Shown here: one piece after another, positions 1 to 7,702 of the stretch | How positions within the stretch are numbered: position 1 is the stretch's first letter | Layout of the letters: every line of letters begins with the position of its first letter | Notes under the pieces: generated by a model | Seen by the model: only the letters and a program-made list of their open reading frames with translations | Databases searched by the model: none | Told to the model about the DNA's origin: nothing | Source of the DNA: Myxococcota bacterium | GTDB lineage: Bacteria; Myxococcota_A; UBA9160; SMWR01 | Length of the DNA stretch: 64,000 nucleotides | Assembly (NCBI GenBank): GCA_022447545.1 | Contig: JAKVBI010000018.1 | Coordinates: 1-64,000, forward strand | Direction of reading: 5' to 3' | Program-made: the position numbers and the translations under genes

Positions 1-1258
1 CCATGTCCCAACGGATTTCAGCACGCGCCGTCAGGTTGTCGGTCAGTGCATGATCCACCGTACCCGTCACCGTGTACCAGGTCGTCTCGGTCCCAGCTAC
101 GTCCTGCGAGAGGTACTCGAAGCGAGCCGCGATACCCGTCGTGTCGGAGATCGCCAGGCGACTTGCCGCCGCCAAGCCCTTGGTTGAGATCTCTCCAGCA
201 CCCGGCTGGTCCGTCTTCAGATAATCGAAGTTCACATAGACGCCCAGGTTGTCCGACGGGTTCCACGAGGCAATGACGTCCACCATGTGCGAGGAGTCAT
301 CCACGTTGGTCGGGGTGTTGTTGATGAACGGAGTAACGGTGGCTCCATCGATGGGATCCGTGGAGTACATGTACGCCACGTTCAGCCCCATCGTGCCACC
401 GTCCCAGGCCAGCCCGAAGATGCCGTTCTTGCCGCCATTCGCATCAAGGTTGCCGTTCGAGCCAGCACCCTGGCTGTAGCTGTTGGCCACCGCGGCCGAC
501 CAGCTCAGGTTGCTGCCCAGGTCACCACTCAGCATCAGACCATTGTGGCTCACGGGTTGCATGTTCCAGGTGATGCCCCGGGTGATGTTGTAGTTCTGGC
601 CCACATAGACAACCTCGGCACCGATGATCGTGTCCCAACGGCCGCCCTTGATTTCGATCCCGCCACCGATGGGTGCCAGATACGAAGCGTAGGCCTGGAC
701 GATCTGCGGGTTATCTGTGCCCCCGGCGGTGCCGGCGTTGGCCCCAGTGGTCTGACCGTAGATGATGTCCACCCCAAAACCGGCGCGGCTGTCTGCCGTG
801 GCGGCATTCGCCATGGAGAAGTGGAGCTGATCGACCTGGAAGTTGTTGTTCTGGTTCCAGGCTCCCAGGCTGGTGTTGCTGCCGGGCGTGCCCGCCGCGG
901 GGCTAAGCCCGACACCGGTCCCTTCCGGATTCCGGAAGTTGATGTTGTAGCTGGCTGCCGCCACGCCACCGAACTCGGTTTCGTTGAGGAACGACGAGAG
1001 GGCGGAGAGCCCGGAGCGCTCTTCATCGAGCCCCGAGCGCTCGATCACCATCTGCTGTTCCTGGACTGTGTCTTGTGCGGTGTTCAGTTCGTCCTGCGTC
1101 GCCTGCAGGCTGTCCTCGAGTTGAGCCATTCGCGCCTGCATCTGGCGCAGCTGCTCCTGAACGTCATCCGCCACGGCAATCTGCGGACCGATCACGAGAG
1201 CGGCCGCCACCGCGACGAGGGTGTTCCAGCTGGATCGCATAGCGATACCCCTCTTCAT
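1..1258 (-). CDS. Outer-membrane beta-barrel porin (OmpL-like), C-terminus outside the window
   Basis: The reading frame is open from an ATG at 1258 to the window edge, so about 419 residues are visible and the 3' end is missing. The N-terminus is a signal peptide (basic MKRG, hydrophobic stretch, AVA-DD cleavage region). A short heptad-like segment rich in Q, M and L follows, a probable periplasmic coiled coil. The rest alternates polar and aromatic residues with many G, N, W and Y, as in the putative beta-barrel porin-2/OmpL-like family, including FGVDIIYG and RAEIRWD strands. It probably forms a general diffusion pore. GGAAAGG lies 8 bases before 1258; a second ATG at 1240 also has an upstream G-rich site. 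Family call is by resemblance; substrate is unknown. Confidence 0.75.
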   Translation of the reverse strand, partial: MKRGIAMRSSWNTLVAVAAALVIGPQIAVADDVQEQLRQMQARMAQLEDSLQATQDELNTAQDTVQEQQMVIERSGLDEERSGLSALSSFLNETEFGGVAAASYNINFRNPEGTGVGLSPAAGTPGSNTSLGAWNQNNNFQVDQLHFSMANAATADSRAGFGVDIIYGQTTGANAGTAGGTDNPQIVQAYASYLAPIGGGIEIKGGRWDTIIGAEVVYVGQNYNITRGITWNMQPVSHNGLMLSGDLGSNLSWSAAVANSYSQGAGSNGNLDANGGKNGIFGLAWDGGTMGLNVAYMYSTDPIDGATVTPFINNTPTNVDDSSHMVDVIASWNPSDNLGVYVNFDYLKTDQPGAGEISTKGLAAASRLAISDTTGIAARFEYLSQDVAGTETTWYTVTGTVDHALTDNLTARAEIRWDM

Positions 1259-1607
1259 TGTCGTTGCCTTTCCGACGTCCACCGTGGACGCAACGCCGAC
1301 CCTTGGGTCGTACGCGGAAACTGGTTATTCGTTCTCGGGGGGAAAATGTCTGAGGCCAAAGCCCGTCATTCCGAGGAACGCCAACTCAATGCGTTTGCAA
1401 CCGTGGGCCACTCGCGCATTTCGCGCCTGGGCCTCGCCCATGGAACCCGCGCCCTGGGGCGCCGATTGGGCCGACGATCGCTCCTGCCTAGTTCGTGGGT
1501 GAAACCCCCTCATGGACGTTCGCTGGTTCGAATTCCTTCGACCGGCATTCGTGAATCGCGACAAGCGCGATGGGGGGTTCACGAACAACTCTTCGTCGGG
1601 CGGATCA
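1259..1607. other. Intergenic region between the DUF2064 gene and the porin gene
   Basis: About 350 bases with no convincing gene. It is the 3' flank of the DUF2064 operon and the 5' flank of the porin gene, both read on the minus strand. The half nearest the DUF2064 stop carries the inverted-repeat element listed separately (1491-1586). A porin promoter should lie here but I cannot point to a convincing -35/-10 pair. Confidence 0.5.
1491..1586 (-). promoter_or_regulatory. Inverted-repeat element, possible terminator/attenuator
   Basis: Read on the minus strand it begins GTTCGTGAACCCCCC, 22 bases past the DUF2064 stop, and ends GGGGGTTTCACCCACGAAC. Inside are an ATCGCG/CGCGAT hairpin with a 5-base loop (plus strand 1555-1571) and a TCGAA/TTCGA hairpin near 1530. 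TTCGTGAA (1578-1585 on plus) can pair perfectly with the TTCACGAA whose plus-strand form is at 1548-1555, or imperfectly with the distal copy at 1491-1500. These two foldings exclude each other. The repeats are seen; a regulatory role is inferred. Confidence 0.35.
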
Positions 1608-2354
1608 TTAGCACGGCGTTTGGGGGTCGGCCACAACTTTTTTTTCGGCCCCCCACAGGCCCTCGTCATCGAGAAACGCGACGCTGCGCGCGCACAGTGC
1701 CGGTTCCCGCCCGCGCACCAAGGCCGCCAGTCGCCCAAGGTCCGCCGCCCGGTCGATGTCGATACAGGCCTCCAACAACCCGGTCCGCAAGCCGAGCGAC
1801 CGCGCGCGGGCCTGGGTGTCGCGCAACACCGTGGAGGTGCCCATGGGGTGATCAAACAGAGTTGCGTAGGGCGTGCGCACTCCCACCAGCCCGTAGCCAC
1901 CCCCCTGATCCGGGCTCAAAACCGCGTCGTTCTCGTCGAGAGAGGCCATGGCCGAAGCCGCCAGGGCAACGTCGAGCAGGGGGCTGTCACTGCCCCGTAA
2001 CAAAATTTTGCGTGCACCGGCAGCCCCCGCCTGAGCCGTCGCCCAGGCCATGCGCTCAGCGAGGCCAGCGCCGCGCTGGGGAATAACACGAAAGCGTGTA
2101 GGCGCCGAGCGAGCCAGCTCCGCACAGGCCGAACCCGGGGTAACCGCAAGCCACGGCTCGAGGCCCAGGAGAGCCGAGAAGTCGGCGGTGGCTGCGAGCA
2201 CATCGGCCAACATCGCCGCGTAGAAATCCGACGCCTGACGGGGCGTGAATTCCGGCATCAGGCGGGTTTTGACCTGCCCCGGGCGAGGCTGACGGGCAAA
2301 CACCACAACAATGCCCCGCCGGGACGATGCGGGGGGCGAGCAAGGGAGCGTCAC
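1608..2354 (-). CDS. DUF2064 / TIGR04282-type glycosyltransferase
   Basis: 248 residues, GTG start in a 4-bp GTGA overlap with the end of ygfZ, so it is probably translated by coupling. The N-terminal FARQPRPGQVKTRLMP is the nucleotide-binding loop of the GT-A-like DUF2064 family. LLRGSDSPLLD supplies the acidic metal-binding motif, SPDQGGGYGLVGV is the family's central motif, and DIDRAADLGRL is near the end. Length fits the family (about 200-250). TIGR04282 members occur in arsenosugar-type and radical-SAM-linked clusters, but no such partner is next to this gene, so the acceptor is unknown. It is the last gene of a three-gene minus-strand operon. Confidence 0.8.
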   Translation of the reverse strand: MTLPCSPPASSRRGIVVVFARQPRPGQVKTRLMPEFTPRQASDFYAAMLADVLAATADFSALLGLEPWLAVTPGSACAELARSAPTRFRVIPQRGAGLAERMAWATAQAGAAGARKILLRGSDSPLLDVALAASAMASLDENDAVLSPDQGGGYGLVGVRTPYATLFDHPMGTSTVLRDTQARARSLGLRTGLLEACIDIDRAADLGRLAALVRGREPALCARSVAFLDDEGLWGAEKKVVADPQTPC

Positions 2355-3370
2355 TCCGAGGGGCCCGGGCCCGTGAAGGGCAGGGCCACCACCCGGGCCG
2401 GGTGGCCCCCCGCAGCCAGCAACGTACCGGGCTCAGTATGGGCGGCTCTCACGAACGCCAGGGCCATGGAGCCCTGGGAGCCACGGACGGCACTCGTGAC
2501 CTCCCCCACGGCCTTGGCGGTTGCCCCACCGTCGCCGATCCCCGCGGGGAATCCAAGTGGCTGGCCGGGGGCCGGGGGTTCGCCGTCGACCACGAGCCCC
2601 ACCAGACGGTGGCTCACGCGGTCCCGCGAGCGCATGCGCTCCACCACCTCCTGGCCCGTGTAGCAGCCCTTCTCGGTAGAGATGGCGTGGCCCAGGCCCG
2701 CCTCGGCGGGTAACACATCAGGCCCCAGCTCGGCCCCAAAGCGGGGCACCCCGGCCTCGACTCGCAGCTGTTCGAGTAAACCGGGTGTTCCCTCCACGAG
2801 GCCAGAGCCAGCGGCCGCGTCCTCCAGCGCCTTGATCACAGTGTCCACAGCATGGGGGCCTTCCACCAACAGCTGCCGACCGGAGCCCCCGGAAACCCCC
2901 CAGGACGCCACCACACACTCCACACCCCCGATCTGCGCCGGCGCCCAGGCGTCTGCGGCCAGCGCCAGAGGGTGGCCCGCGGCGGCATCAACCAGGGCCG
3001 GGGCGCCTGCACCCTCCACAGCCAGCCGCCCAAACTCCGCCGAAGCGTCCTGCAACTCGACATCGTCGGCCACGATGAAGCCCTCGAGGGTCTCGACCAC
3101 ACTGGCCACGGCCTCGGCAGCCAACTCGAGCCAGAGTTCCTCGGTGTGTTTCAGCACGTGGATATCGGACACGATGCGGCCCTGACGGGTGAGCAACAGC
3201 GCGTAGCAGCCCGATCGCTCAGGCCCGACCTCGAGGCTCGCCACATCGTTGCTGAGCATGCCGTCGAGCCAGCGCACCTGGTCGCTGCCGCGTACCCGTA
3301 GTAGCCCGCGGTCGGACAGGCAAAACAAGCCCGCCCCCTCCCGCACCCGCTGTGCCTCGTCGAACTCCAT
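2351..3370 (-). CDS. ygfZ: Folate-binding YgfZ/GcvT-like protein
   Basis: 339 residues from the ATG at 3370 (MEFDEAQ). The signature KGCYTGQEVVERM identifies the YgfZ family of folate-dependent proteins that help assemble or repair iron-sulfur clusters, for example in MiaB-type enzymes. The protein has the GcvT-like fold, with an N-terminal half containing RWLDGMLSNDV and a C-terminal beta-barrel domain. The open frame continues upstream, but that part overlaps the nucleotidyltransferase gene and does not resemble the family. An 8-bp gap separates it from the upstream gene and it overlaps the downstream one by 4 bp, so the three form one operon. No iron-sulfur assembly genes are nearby. Confidence 0.9.
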   Translation of the reverse strand: MEFDEAQRVREGAGLFCLSDRGLLRVRGSDQVRWLDGMLSNDVASLEVGPERSGCYALLLTRQGRIVSDIHVLKHTEELWLELAAEAVASVVETLEGFIVADDVELQDASAEFGRLAVEGAGAPALVDAAAGHPLALAADAWAPAQIGGVECVVASWGVSGGSGRQLLVEGPHAVDTVIKALEDAAAGSGLVEGTPGLLEQLRVEAGVPRFGAELGPDVLPAEAGLGHAISTEKGCYTGQEVVERMRSRDRVSHRLVGLVVDGEPPAPGQPLGFPAGIGDGGATAKAVGEVTSAVRGSQGSMALAFVRAAHTEPGTLLAAGGHPARVVALPFTGPGPSE

Positions 3371-3378
3371 CCTGGTTT

Positions 3379-4467
3379 TCAACCTCGACTCTCGGTGTCC
3401 CTGAGCTTGGCTTCGGCTTCCGAGACTTCGCCGCCTGCCGGACCCTCGGAACCCGGCGCTCCGGCGGCCTCCAACGCCGGGGGGCCGTAGAGGTCCCGAG
3501 CGCGCTGGTGCTGGGTCTTCTGCCATTGTGAATAGCGCTCCCGTGCCGCGTCGTACTCGTCCTCGTTGTCGATGTCGATCGCGCAACCCCCGACCTCGGT
3601 CACCCCAAAGCAGAACGAGGCCCCCAACAGCCCCCCGCAGCCGCGCTCGATGCGTGCAATGGGCACCCAGGAGCGAATCCAATCGGCCAGACGGGGCCAG
3701 CCCTTTCGGTTCGCAGCACCCGCCAGGTGGCCGAGCCCGTAATAGGCAACCACCGCCAACCCCCCGGCCTCGTCGCGCAACAGGCGCCAGGCCAGGCCCA
3801 GGGCGTTGCCCCACTCCTTCTGATAGCGGTGCTCGTACATCTCCTGAAGGTAGAAACGCTTGACGATTCGACCCGGCCGAATCAGGTGGAGGTTGCTCAG
3901 GCGAAAGCGCCCTTCGCGTAGGTTGAAGTAGGCGGGCACGATGCCGGGCGCGCCGTCCTGACCTGGCCGAAAGGGTTCCAGGGACTCGCGCTCCACCAGA
4001 CCCGCCACATAGCTGGCCCCTGTGGCCAGGGCGCGGCGCACGAAGACTGAGACCTCCTGAGGGGTCGCGAAGGGCAGGTCTCCCGAGAGGTAGAGGACGG
4101 GCAGGTCCAGGTCCTCGGGCTCGGGGTCCCGGCCCTCGGGGCCGGCCCCGGGCAGCAGGCGGCGGTAGGTCTGCCAGCCGTTTTCGTAGATGCTTCGGAG
4201 CTGTGGGACGACATGCACGGGCTTGGGCTGGGATTCGCCGAGCAACGGGGTCAGACGTTCAGAATCCCCGGCGACCCAGATCTCCGAGATCTCGGGCACG
4301 TCCTGCAGAACCGACACCACGTGGGCCACGAGCGGCCTTCCGGCGAGCTCGAGATACACCTTGCTCTCGCCGTAGACCGCCTTGGAGGCGCGGCCATCGC
4401 CTGCGAGCACGATGGCGGGTACGGCGCGAGGCGCGACTTGGGGGTCGGGTCCCGGCACAGCTCGCAA
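3379..4467 (-). CDS. MobA-like NTP-transferase domain protein
   Basis: 362 residues. The N-terminus (IVLAGDGRASKAVYGESKVYLELAGRP; split here as a variant of LAGG-x-S-x-R...K) resembles MobA/GlmU-type nucleotidyltransferases, with an acidic LYLSGDLPF motif about 110 residues in. The usual GG of the loop is GD, so the loop is diverged. The second half has no recognised domain, and the last 30 residues are Ala/Gly/Glu-rich. It may activate a sugar or polyol phosphate as a nucleotide derivative, which the downstream DUF2064 glycosyltransferase could use; that link is inference. The start is uncertain: TTG at 4467 or GTG at 4458, neither with a clear ribosome-binding site. Confidence 0.65.
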   Translation of the reverse strand: MRAVPGPDPQVAPRAVPAIVLAGDGRASKAVYGESKVYLELAGRPLVAHVVSVLQDVPEISEIWVAGDSERLTPLLGESQPKPVHVVPQLRSIYENGWQTYRRLLPGAGPEGRDPEPEDLDLPVLYLSGDLPFATPQEVSVFVRRALATGASYVAGLVERESLEPFRPGQDGAPGIVPAYFNLREGRFRLSNLHLIRPGRIVKRFYLQEMYEHRYQKEWGNALGLAWRLLRDEAGGLAVVAYYGLGHLAGAANRKGWPRLADWIRSWVPIARIERGCGGLLGASFCFGVTEVGGCAIDIDNEDEYDAARERYSQWQKTQHQRARDLYGPPALEAAGAPGSEGPAGGEVSEAEAKLRDTESRG

Positions 4468-4635
4468 GTTAATCGACCCGCGTCGACAGACAAGGTGGTG
4501 GGGTTTTTCTTGGGGACAGCCTCCGCCAACCCTGGATTTTTGGGTGCGCCCACGCCAAGGCCCCTGACCGCCGGCGCCCCCCGAGTAGACTGCCAGCGCG
4601 GCGGTCGTGCACGACGGCCGAGAGGAGCGAACGGC

Positions 4636-5493
4636 ATGAAGAGCGAACCGAACCGTGAACCCGGCGCGACGGCCGGCGGGGGCCGCGTGGAGGGGAAGGT
4701 CGCCATCGTGACCGGCGGCGCCTCGGGCATCGGCCAGGCCACCTGCACATTACTCGCCCGGGAGGGCGCGCGCGTTTTGGTCGCGGACCTCCAGACCGCG
4801 CGTGCCCAGGCCGTGGTGGCCGAGATCGAAGCCACCGGGGGCGAAGCTGCAGCTTGTGAGGTGGATGTGTCGGACCCCGCTGGGGTGGAAGCGATGGTGG
4901 CGGGGGTCGAAAACCGCTGGGGACGCCTGGACATCTTGTTCAACAACGCCGCCCTCACCTCCCTCGACCACATCACCGGGGATGGCAGCCCAGCCGAGGT
5001 GGACCTTGCCGCCTGGGACCGCACCTTCGAAGTGGATCTCCGAGGCGCCATGCTGGTGTGTCGAGCTGTCATCCCACGGATGATCGAGAGTGGGGGGGGC
5101 TCGATCATTCAGACGTCGAGTAACCAGGCCCTGGCGGGCGACATGAGCCAGACCGCCTATGCGGCCGCCAAGGCCGGCGTCAACCAACTCTCGCGCTCCA
5201 TCGCCACCGCCTACGGTCGCCAGGGGATTCGCTGCAACACGGTCTCGCCAGGCATGATCCGGACACCCGCCTCCGAGGCGGCATGTACACCCGAGATGTT
5301 CGAGCAGATTGCGGCCAGCAACCTGGTGGCCCGAACCGGCGAGCCCGAGGACCTGGCGTGGGCGGTGCTGTTCCTGGCCTCGGATGAATCTTCCTTCATC
5401 ACCGGCCAGGTGCTCTGCGTCGACGGCGGGCAACTCGCCCATCTGCCCCACTACGCGGACCTCGTCCGGGGGGGCACCACCACCACACGCTGA
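4636..5493 (+). CDS. SDR-family NAD(P)-dependent oxidoreductase
   Basis: 285 residues from an ATG preceded by AGAGGAG. It has the classical short-chain dehydrogenase layout: cofactor motif TGGASGIG at residues 26-33, NNAA near 100, the Ser-Tyr-Lys catalytic set (SS then YAAAK) near 160-180, and the C-terminal LCVDGGQ with FITGQ typical of FabG-like enzymes. It probably reduces a ketone or oxidises a secondary alcohol; the substrate cannot be read from sequence. It is divergent from the nucleotidyltransferase gene, with a 168-bp gap that must hold both promoters. Its stop codon lies inside a 16-bp tandem repeat that runs towards the tRNA gene. Confidence 0.85.
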   Translation: MKSEPNREPGATAGGGRVEGKVAIVTGGASGIGQATCTLLAREGARVLVADLQTARAQAVVAEIEATGGEAAACEVDVSDPAGVEAMVAGVENRWGRLDILFNNAALTSLDHITGDGSPAEVDLAAWDRTFEVDLRGAMLVCRAVIPRMIESGGGSIIQTSSNQALAGDMSQTAYAAAKAGVNQLSRSIATAYGRQGIRCNTVSPGMIRTPASEAACTPEMFEQIAASNLVARTGEPEDLAWAVLFLASDESSFITGQVLCVDGGQLAHLPHYADLVRGGTTTTR

Positions 5494-5536
5494 CCGGGCC
5501 ACGCGCTGACGGGGCCACGTGCTGACCGGGCCGCAG
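5489..5536. repeat. Three 16-bp tandem repeats at the SDR stop codon
   Basis: Units start at 5489, 5505 and 5521 and read gctgaccgggccacgc with one or a few changes; the third unit diverges at its last four bases. The TGA stop of the SDR gene is inside the first unit, so the array lies just after the coding sequence. It looks like recent slippage duplication, with no obvious hairpin. Confidence 0.8.
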
Positions 5537-5560
5537 GCGACGGGCCCTGGAGACCGGGGC

Positions 5561-5636
5561 TGGTGGAGCCGAGCGGGATCGAACCGCCAACCTCTGCGTT
5601 GCGAACGCAGCGCTCTCCCAATTGAGCTACGGCCCC
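5561..5636 (-). tRNA. tRNA-Ala (anticodon CGC), CCA encoded
   Basis: On the minus strand the gene reads GGGGCCG...CGGCTCC-A-CCA. The acceptor stem contains the G3-U70 wobble pair that marks alanine tRNAs. The D-arm is AGCTCAATTGGGAGAGCG. The anticodon stem CTGCG/CGCAG encloses loop TTCGCAA, giving anticodon CGC, which reads GCG. The T-arm is GGCGG-TTCGATC-CCGCT (one weak closing pair). Total 76 nt including the encoded CCA. In a GC-rich genome GCG is a common alanine codon. Confidence 0.95.
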
Positions 5637-5650
5637 ATGAGCTACGGCCC
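5623..5650 (-). repeat. Partial duplication of the tRNA-Ala 5' end
   Basis: The 13-mer tgagctacggccc occurs at 5623-5635 (inside the tRNA gene) and again at 5638-5650, just upstream of its 5' end. On the minus strand a second copy of the acceptor/D-arm start sits 15 bases before the mature end. Confidence 0.8.
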
Positions 5651-5739
5651 TCGAGCCACGGCTCGTCGAGCGACAGCCCCTCGATCGATCGCCCACGGGA
5701 TCCGGCGCGTTGGCCAAACTCGTGGGGCGCCCAACCGTA

Positions 5740-5756
5740 GCCCGCCCGCTGCGGGC
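5740..5756 (-). terminator. Hairpin downstream of the ferritin-like gene
   Basis: GCCCGC and GCGGGC arms with a 5-base loop lie 58 bases past the stop of the ferritin-like gene and upstream of the tRNA gene, both on minus. No U-run follows, so factor-independent termination is only possible. Confidence 0.35.
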
Positions 5757-5813
5757 TTCCAAGCCGAGCCCGCGGGGGGCCCTGAGTCAACGACCGGGGG
5801 GCGGGCTCCAGCC

Positions 5814-6833
5814 TCAGGCGAAGCCGAGTTCGCGGTCCTGGGCCTCGGGGTCGGCATCTTCGAACTGGATGATCTGCAGCTCCTCGAAGGATTGGCGCAC
5901 GTGGGGAGTCAGCAGGCCCAGGCGTTTGATGTTGGGCACCACCCGTGCGAACAAGCTCTGGCGAAACATCACGAAGAAGGGAGAACTCATCATCTTCTCC
6001 CGGAAGTCGGCACGGTCGAACCCCACGACGTCCGCCACCTCTTCACCAATCAGGCGATCGCGCATCAAATGACAGGCCTCGATCACGAAGTCCTCGCGGT
6101 CGCGCCGTTCGTGGGCCGGCATGTCGTCGTAGTAGCCCTTGAGAGACAACACCCCGAAGGCTACGTGGCGACTTTCGTCGCGCATCACGTAGTGGATGAG
6201 GTCTTTGAGAAGGGGCTCGAGGGTGGTGTTGTAGAGGTTGCCGAAGGCCGCCATGGCCAGGCCCTCCACCAGGATCTGCATCCCCAGGTATTTGAAGTCC
6301 CAGCGCGAGTCCATGAGGATGAGATCGAGCAGGGTTTTGAGATTTTCGTTGATGGGCCACTCCCACTCGAGCTTCTCGTGCAGATAGCGGGAGAAGACCT
6401 CGACGTGGCGGGCCTCGTCCATGGTCTGGGTGCTCGCGTAGTACTTGGCATCCATCCAGGGAACGGCGCCCACGAGTTGGCTGGCCGTGATCAGCGCACC
6501 CTGTTCGCCATGCATGAACTGTGAGAGCTGCCAGGAGAGCAGGGCGTGGCGAAACTTCTCCCGCTCGGAGTCCGTGAGCTTGTGGAATGGCTCGTAGTCC
6601 TGGAAGGGGTTGATCTCGTTGGGGATCAACTCGGCCAGGGGGTCCACCGGCGTCTCCCAGGCCAGCTGCTCAGTAGCGTTCCACTGCTCACGCTTGGCCT
6701 TCTCGTACAGGTCCCGCAGGCCCTCTTTCACATTTCCATAGTTCCACGCGTAGTTGGTGTCGAAGGACGTGAGCAGAGTCTCGAGTTCAGCATCGATGGG
6801 GTCATGGGTTCCGGGCAGAGCGGCGGTGGCCAT
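5814..6833 (-). CDS. Ferritin-like diiron protein (R2/AurF-like)
   Basis: 339 residues, ATG start with GGAGGAG upstream. It has two diiron half-motifs: E110 with D139-E140-x-x-H143 (DEARH), and E190 with D219-E220-x-x-H223 (DESRH). This E...ExxH twice pattern is shared by ribonucleotide reductase R2, bacterial multicomponent monooxygenases and AurF-like N-oxygenases. The helices around it (WQLSQFMHGEQGA, LVEGLAMAAFG) fit the four-helix bundle. The fold and metal site are therefore well supported, but the reaction is not; oxidation of an organic substrate is likely. A TetR-family gene is divergently transcribed 144 bp away, the usual layout for a repressor and its target. Confidence 0.75.
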   Translation of the reverse strand: MATAALPGTHDPIDAELETLLTSFDTNYAWNYGNVKEGLRDLYEKAKREQWNATEQLAWETPVDPLAELIPNEINPFQDYEPFHKLTDSEREKFRHALLSWQLSQFMHGEQGALITASQLVGAVPWMDAKYYASTQTMDEARHVEVFSRYLHEKLEWEWPINENLKTLLDLILMDSRWDFKYLGMQILVEGLAMAAFGNLYNTTLEPLLKDLIHYVMRDESRHVAFGVLSLKGYYDDMPAHERRDREDFVIEACHLMRDRLIGEEVADVVGFDRADFREKMMSSPFFVMFRQSLFARVVPNIKRLGLLTPHVRQSFEELQIIQFEDADPEAQDRELGFA

Positions 6834-6916
6834 GGGCGATCTCCTCCGTTGGGGAAAGCAGGACCGGGGGTCGAGGGTCTGCGACAGACGCCTCCCGACC
6901 CCAGAACCCTAGCACA

Positions 6917-6940
6917 AAATACGAATCTGACCTCATATTT
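6917..6940. promoter_or_regulatory. Candidate TetR operator between divergent genes
   Basis: An imperfect palindrome with arms aaatacga and tcatattt (7 of 8 matching) and an 8-bp spacer lies between the ferritin-like and TetR genes. It is the most AT-rich stretch locally, where both promoters would be expected. Binding by the adjacent TetR protein is inference. Confidence 0.45.
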
Positions 6941-6977
6941 CTTTCTTTGTCGGGCGGGATCGGGTATCACTGGACCC

Positions 6978-7685
6978 GTGACCGCCATCTCCAAGCCCAG
7001 CCCCGAGCCTGAGGGCTCGATCGAGAACCTGAGCCGTGCCCCGGTGGAAGCCGGTCTGGAGCCGGTGCGCGAGATCCGGGTCCCCCAGCAGGCTCGCAGC
7101 CGACGCACCCGTGAGCGCACCCTGGAGGCCGCAGCCGATTGCTTCGAGGAGCGGGGCTTCGACGAAACCACCACCGATGAGATCGCTCGGCGGGCGGGGA
7201 TCTCGGTGGGCTCGGTCTACGCCTATTTCCGCGACAAGCGGGCCATTCTGCTCGAGTTGCTTCACAGGACCATTGCCGAGATCGCCGAGATCGTGGAAGC
7301 CGGGCTCGCACCTGGAGCGTGGCGCGACGACGATCCGCGAGGGTCGGTGCGCGAACTGGTGGGTCGTATCTTCCACGCCCGCCAGCACCGGCCCGGCACT
7401 CAGCGCATCCTGTGGGAGCGCTTCTTCAAGGACCCGGAATTTCAAGCCGTGATGGAGAGCTTCGAGGTCCGCCTGCAGGGCGCCATCGTTGCCAACCTGG
7501 AGCGCCTGGCCGAGCAGGGCAAGCTGCGGATCTCAGACCTCGCCACCGCCACCTACCTGGTCCAGCTCTCCATCGAGTGGGTGAGTTCACGGCTGCTGCT
7601 CTCAGAGCCCGCCCACGACGTCGACGCCATCGCTGATGCCGCCAGCGACATGGTGGTTCGCTTCTTGTTTCGCGACGACGCCTGA
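6978..7685 (+). CDS. TetR/AcrR-family transcriptional regulator
   Basis: 235 residues from a GTG at 6978, chosen because the upstream open frame runs back through the intergenic region and the divergent gene. After about 40 linker residues comes a TetR helix-turn-helix, TTDEIARRAGISVGSV followed by YAYFRDKRAILLELL, which is almost canonical. The C-terminal helical domain would bind an unknown ligand. The protein probably represses the divergent ferritin-like gene and itself through the palindrome at 6917-6940. It converges with the PfkB kinase gene, 17 bp apart. Confidence 0.85.
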   Translation: MTAISKPSPEPEGSIENLSRAPVEAGLEPVREIRVPQQARSRRTRERTLEAAADCFEERGFDETTTDEIARRAGISVGSVYAYFRDKRAILLELLHRTIAEIAEIVEAGLAPGAWRDDDPRGSVRELVGRIFHARQHRPGTQRILWERFFKDPEFQAVMESFEVRLQGAIVANLERLAEQGKLRISDLATATYLVQLSIEWVSSRLLLSEPAHDVDAIADAASDMVVRFLFRDDA

Positions 7686-7702
7686 CCTCCCGCCAGATTC
7701 TC

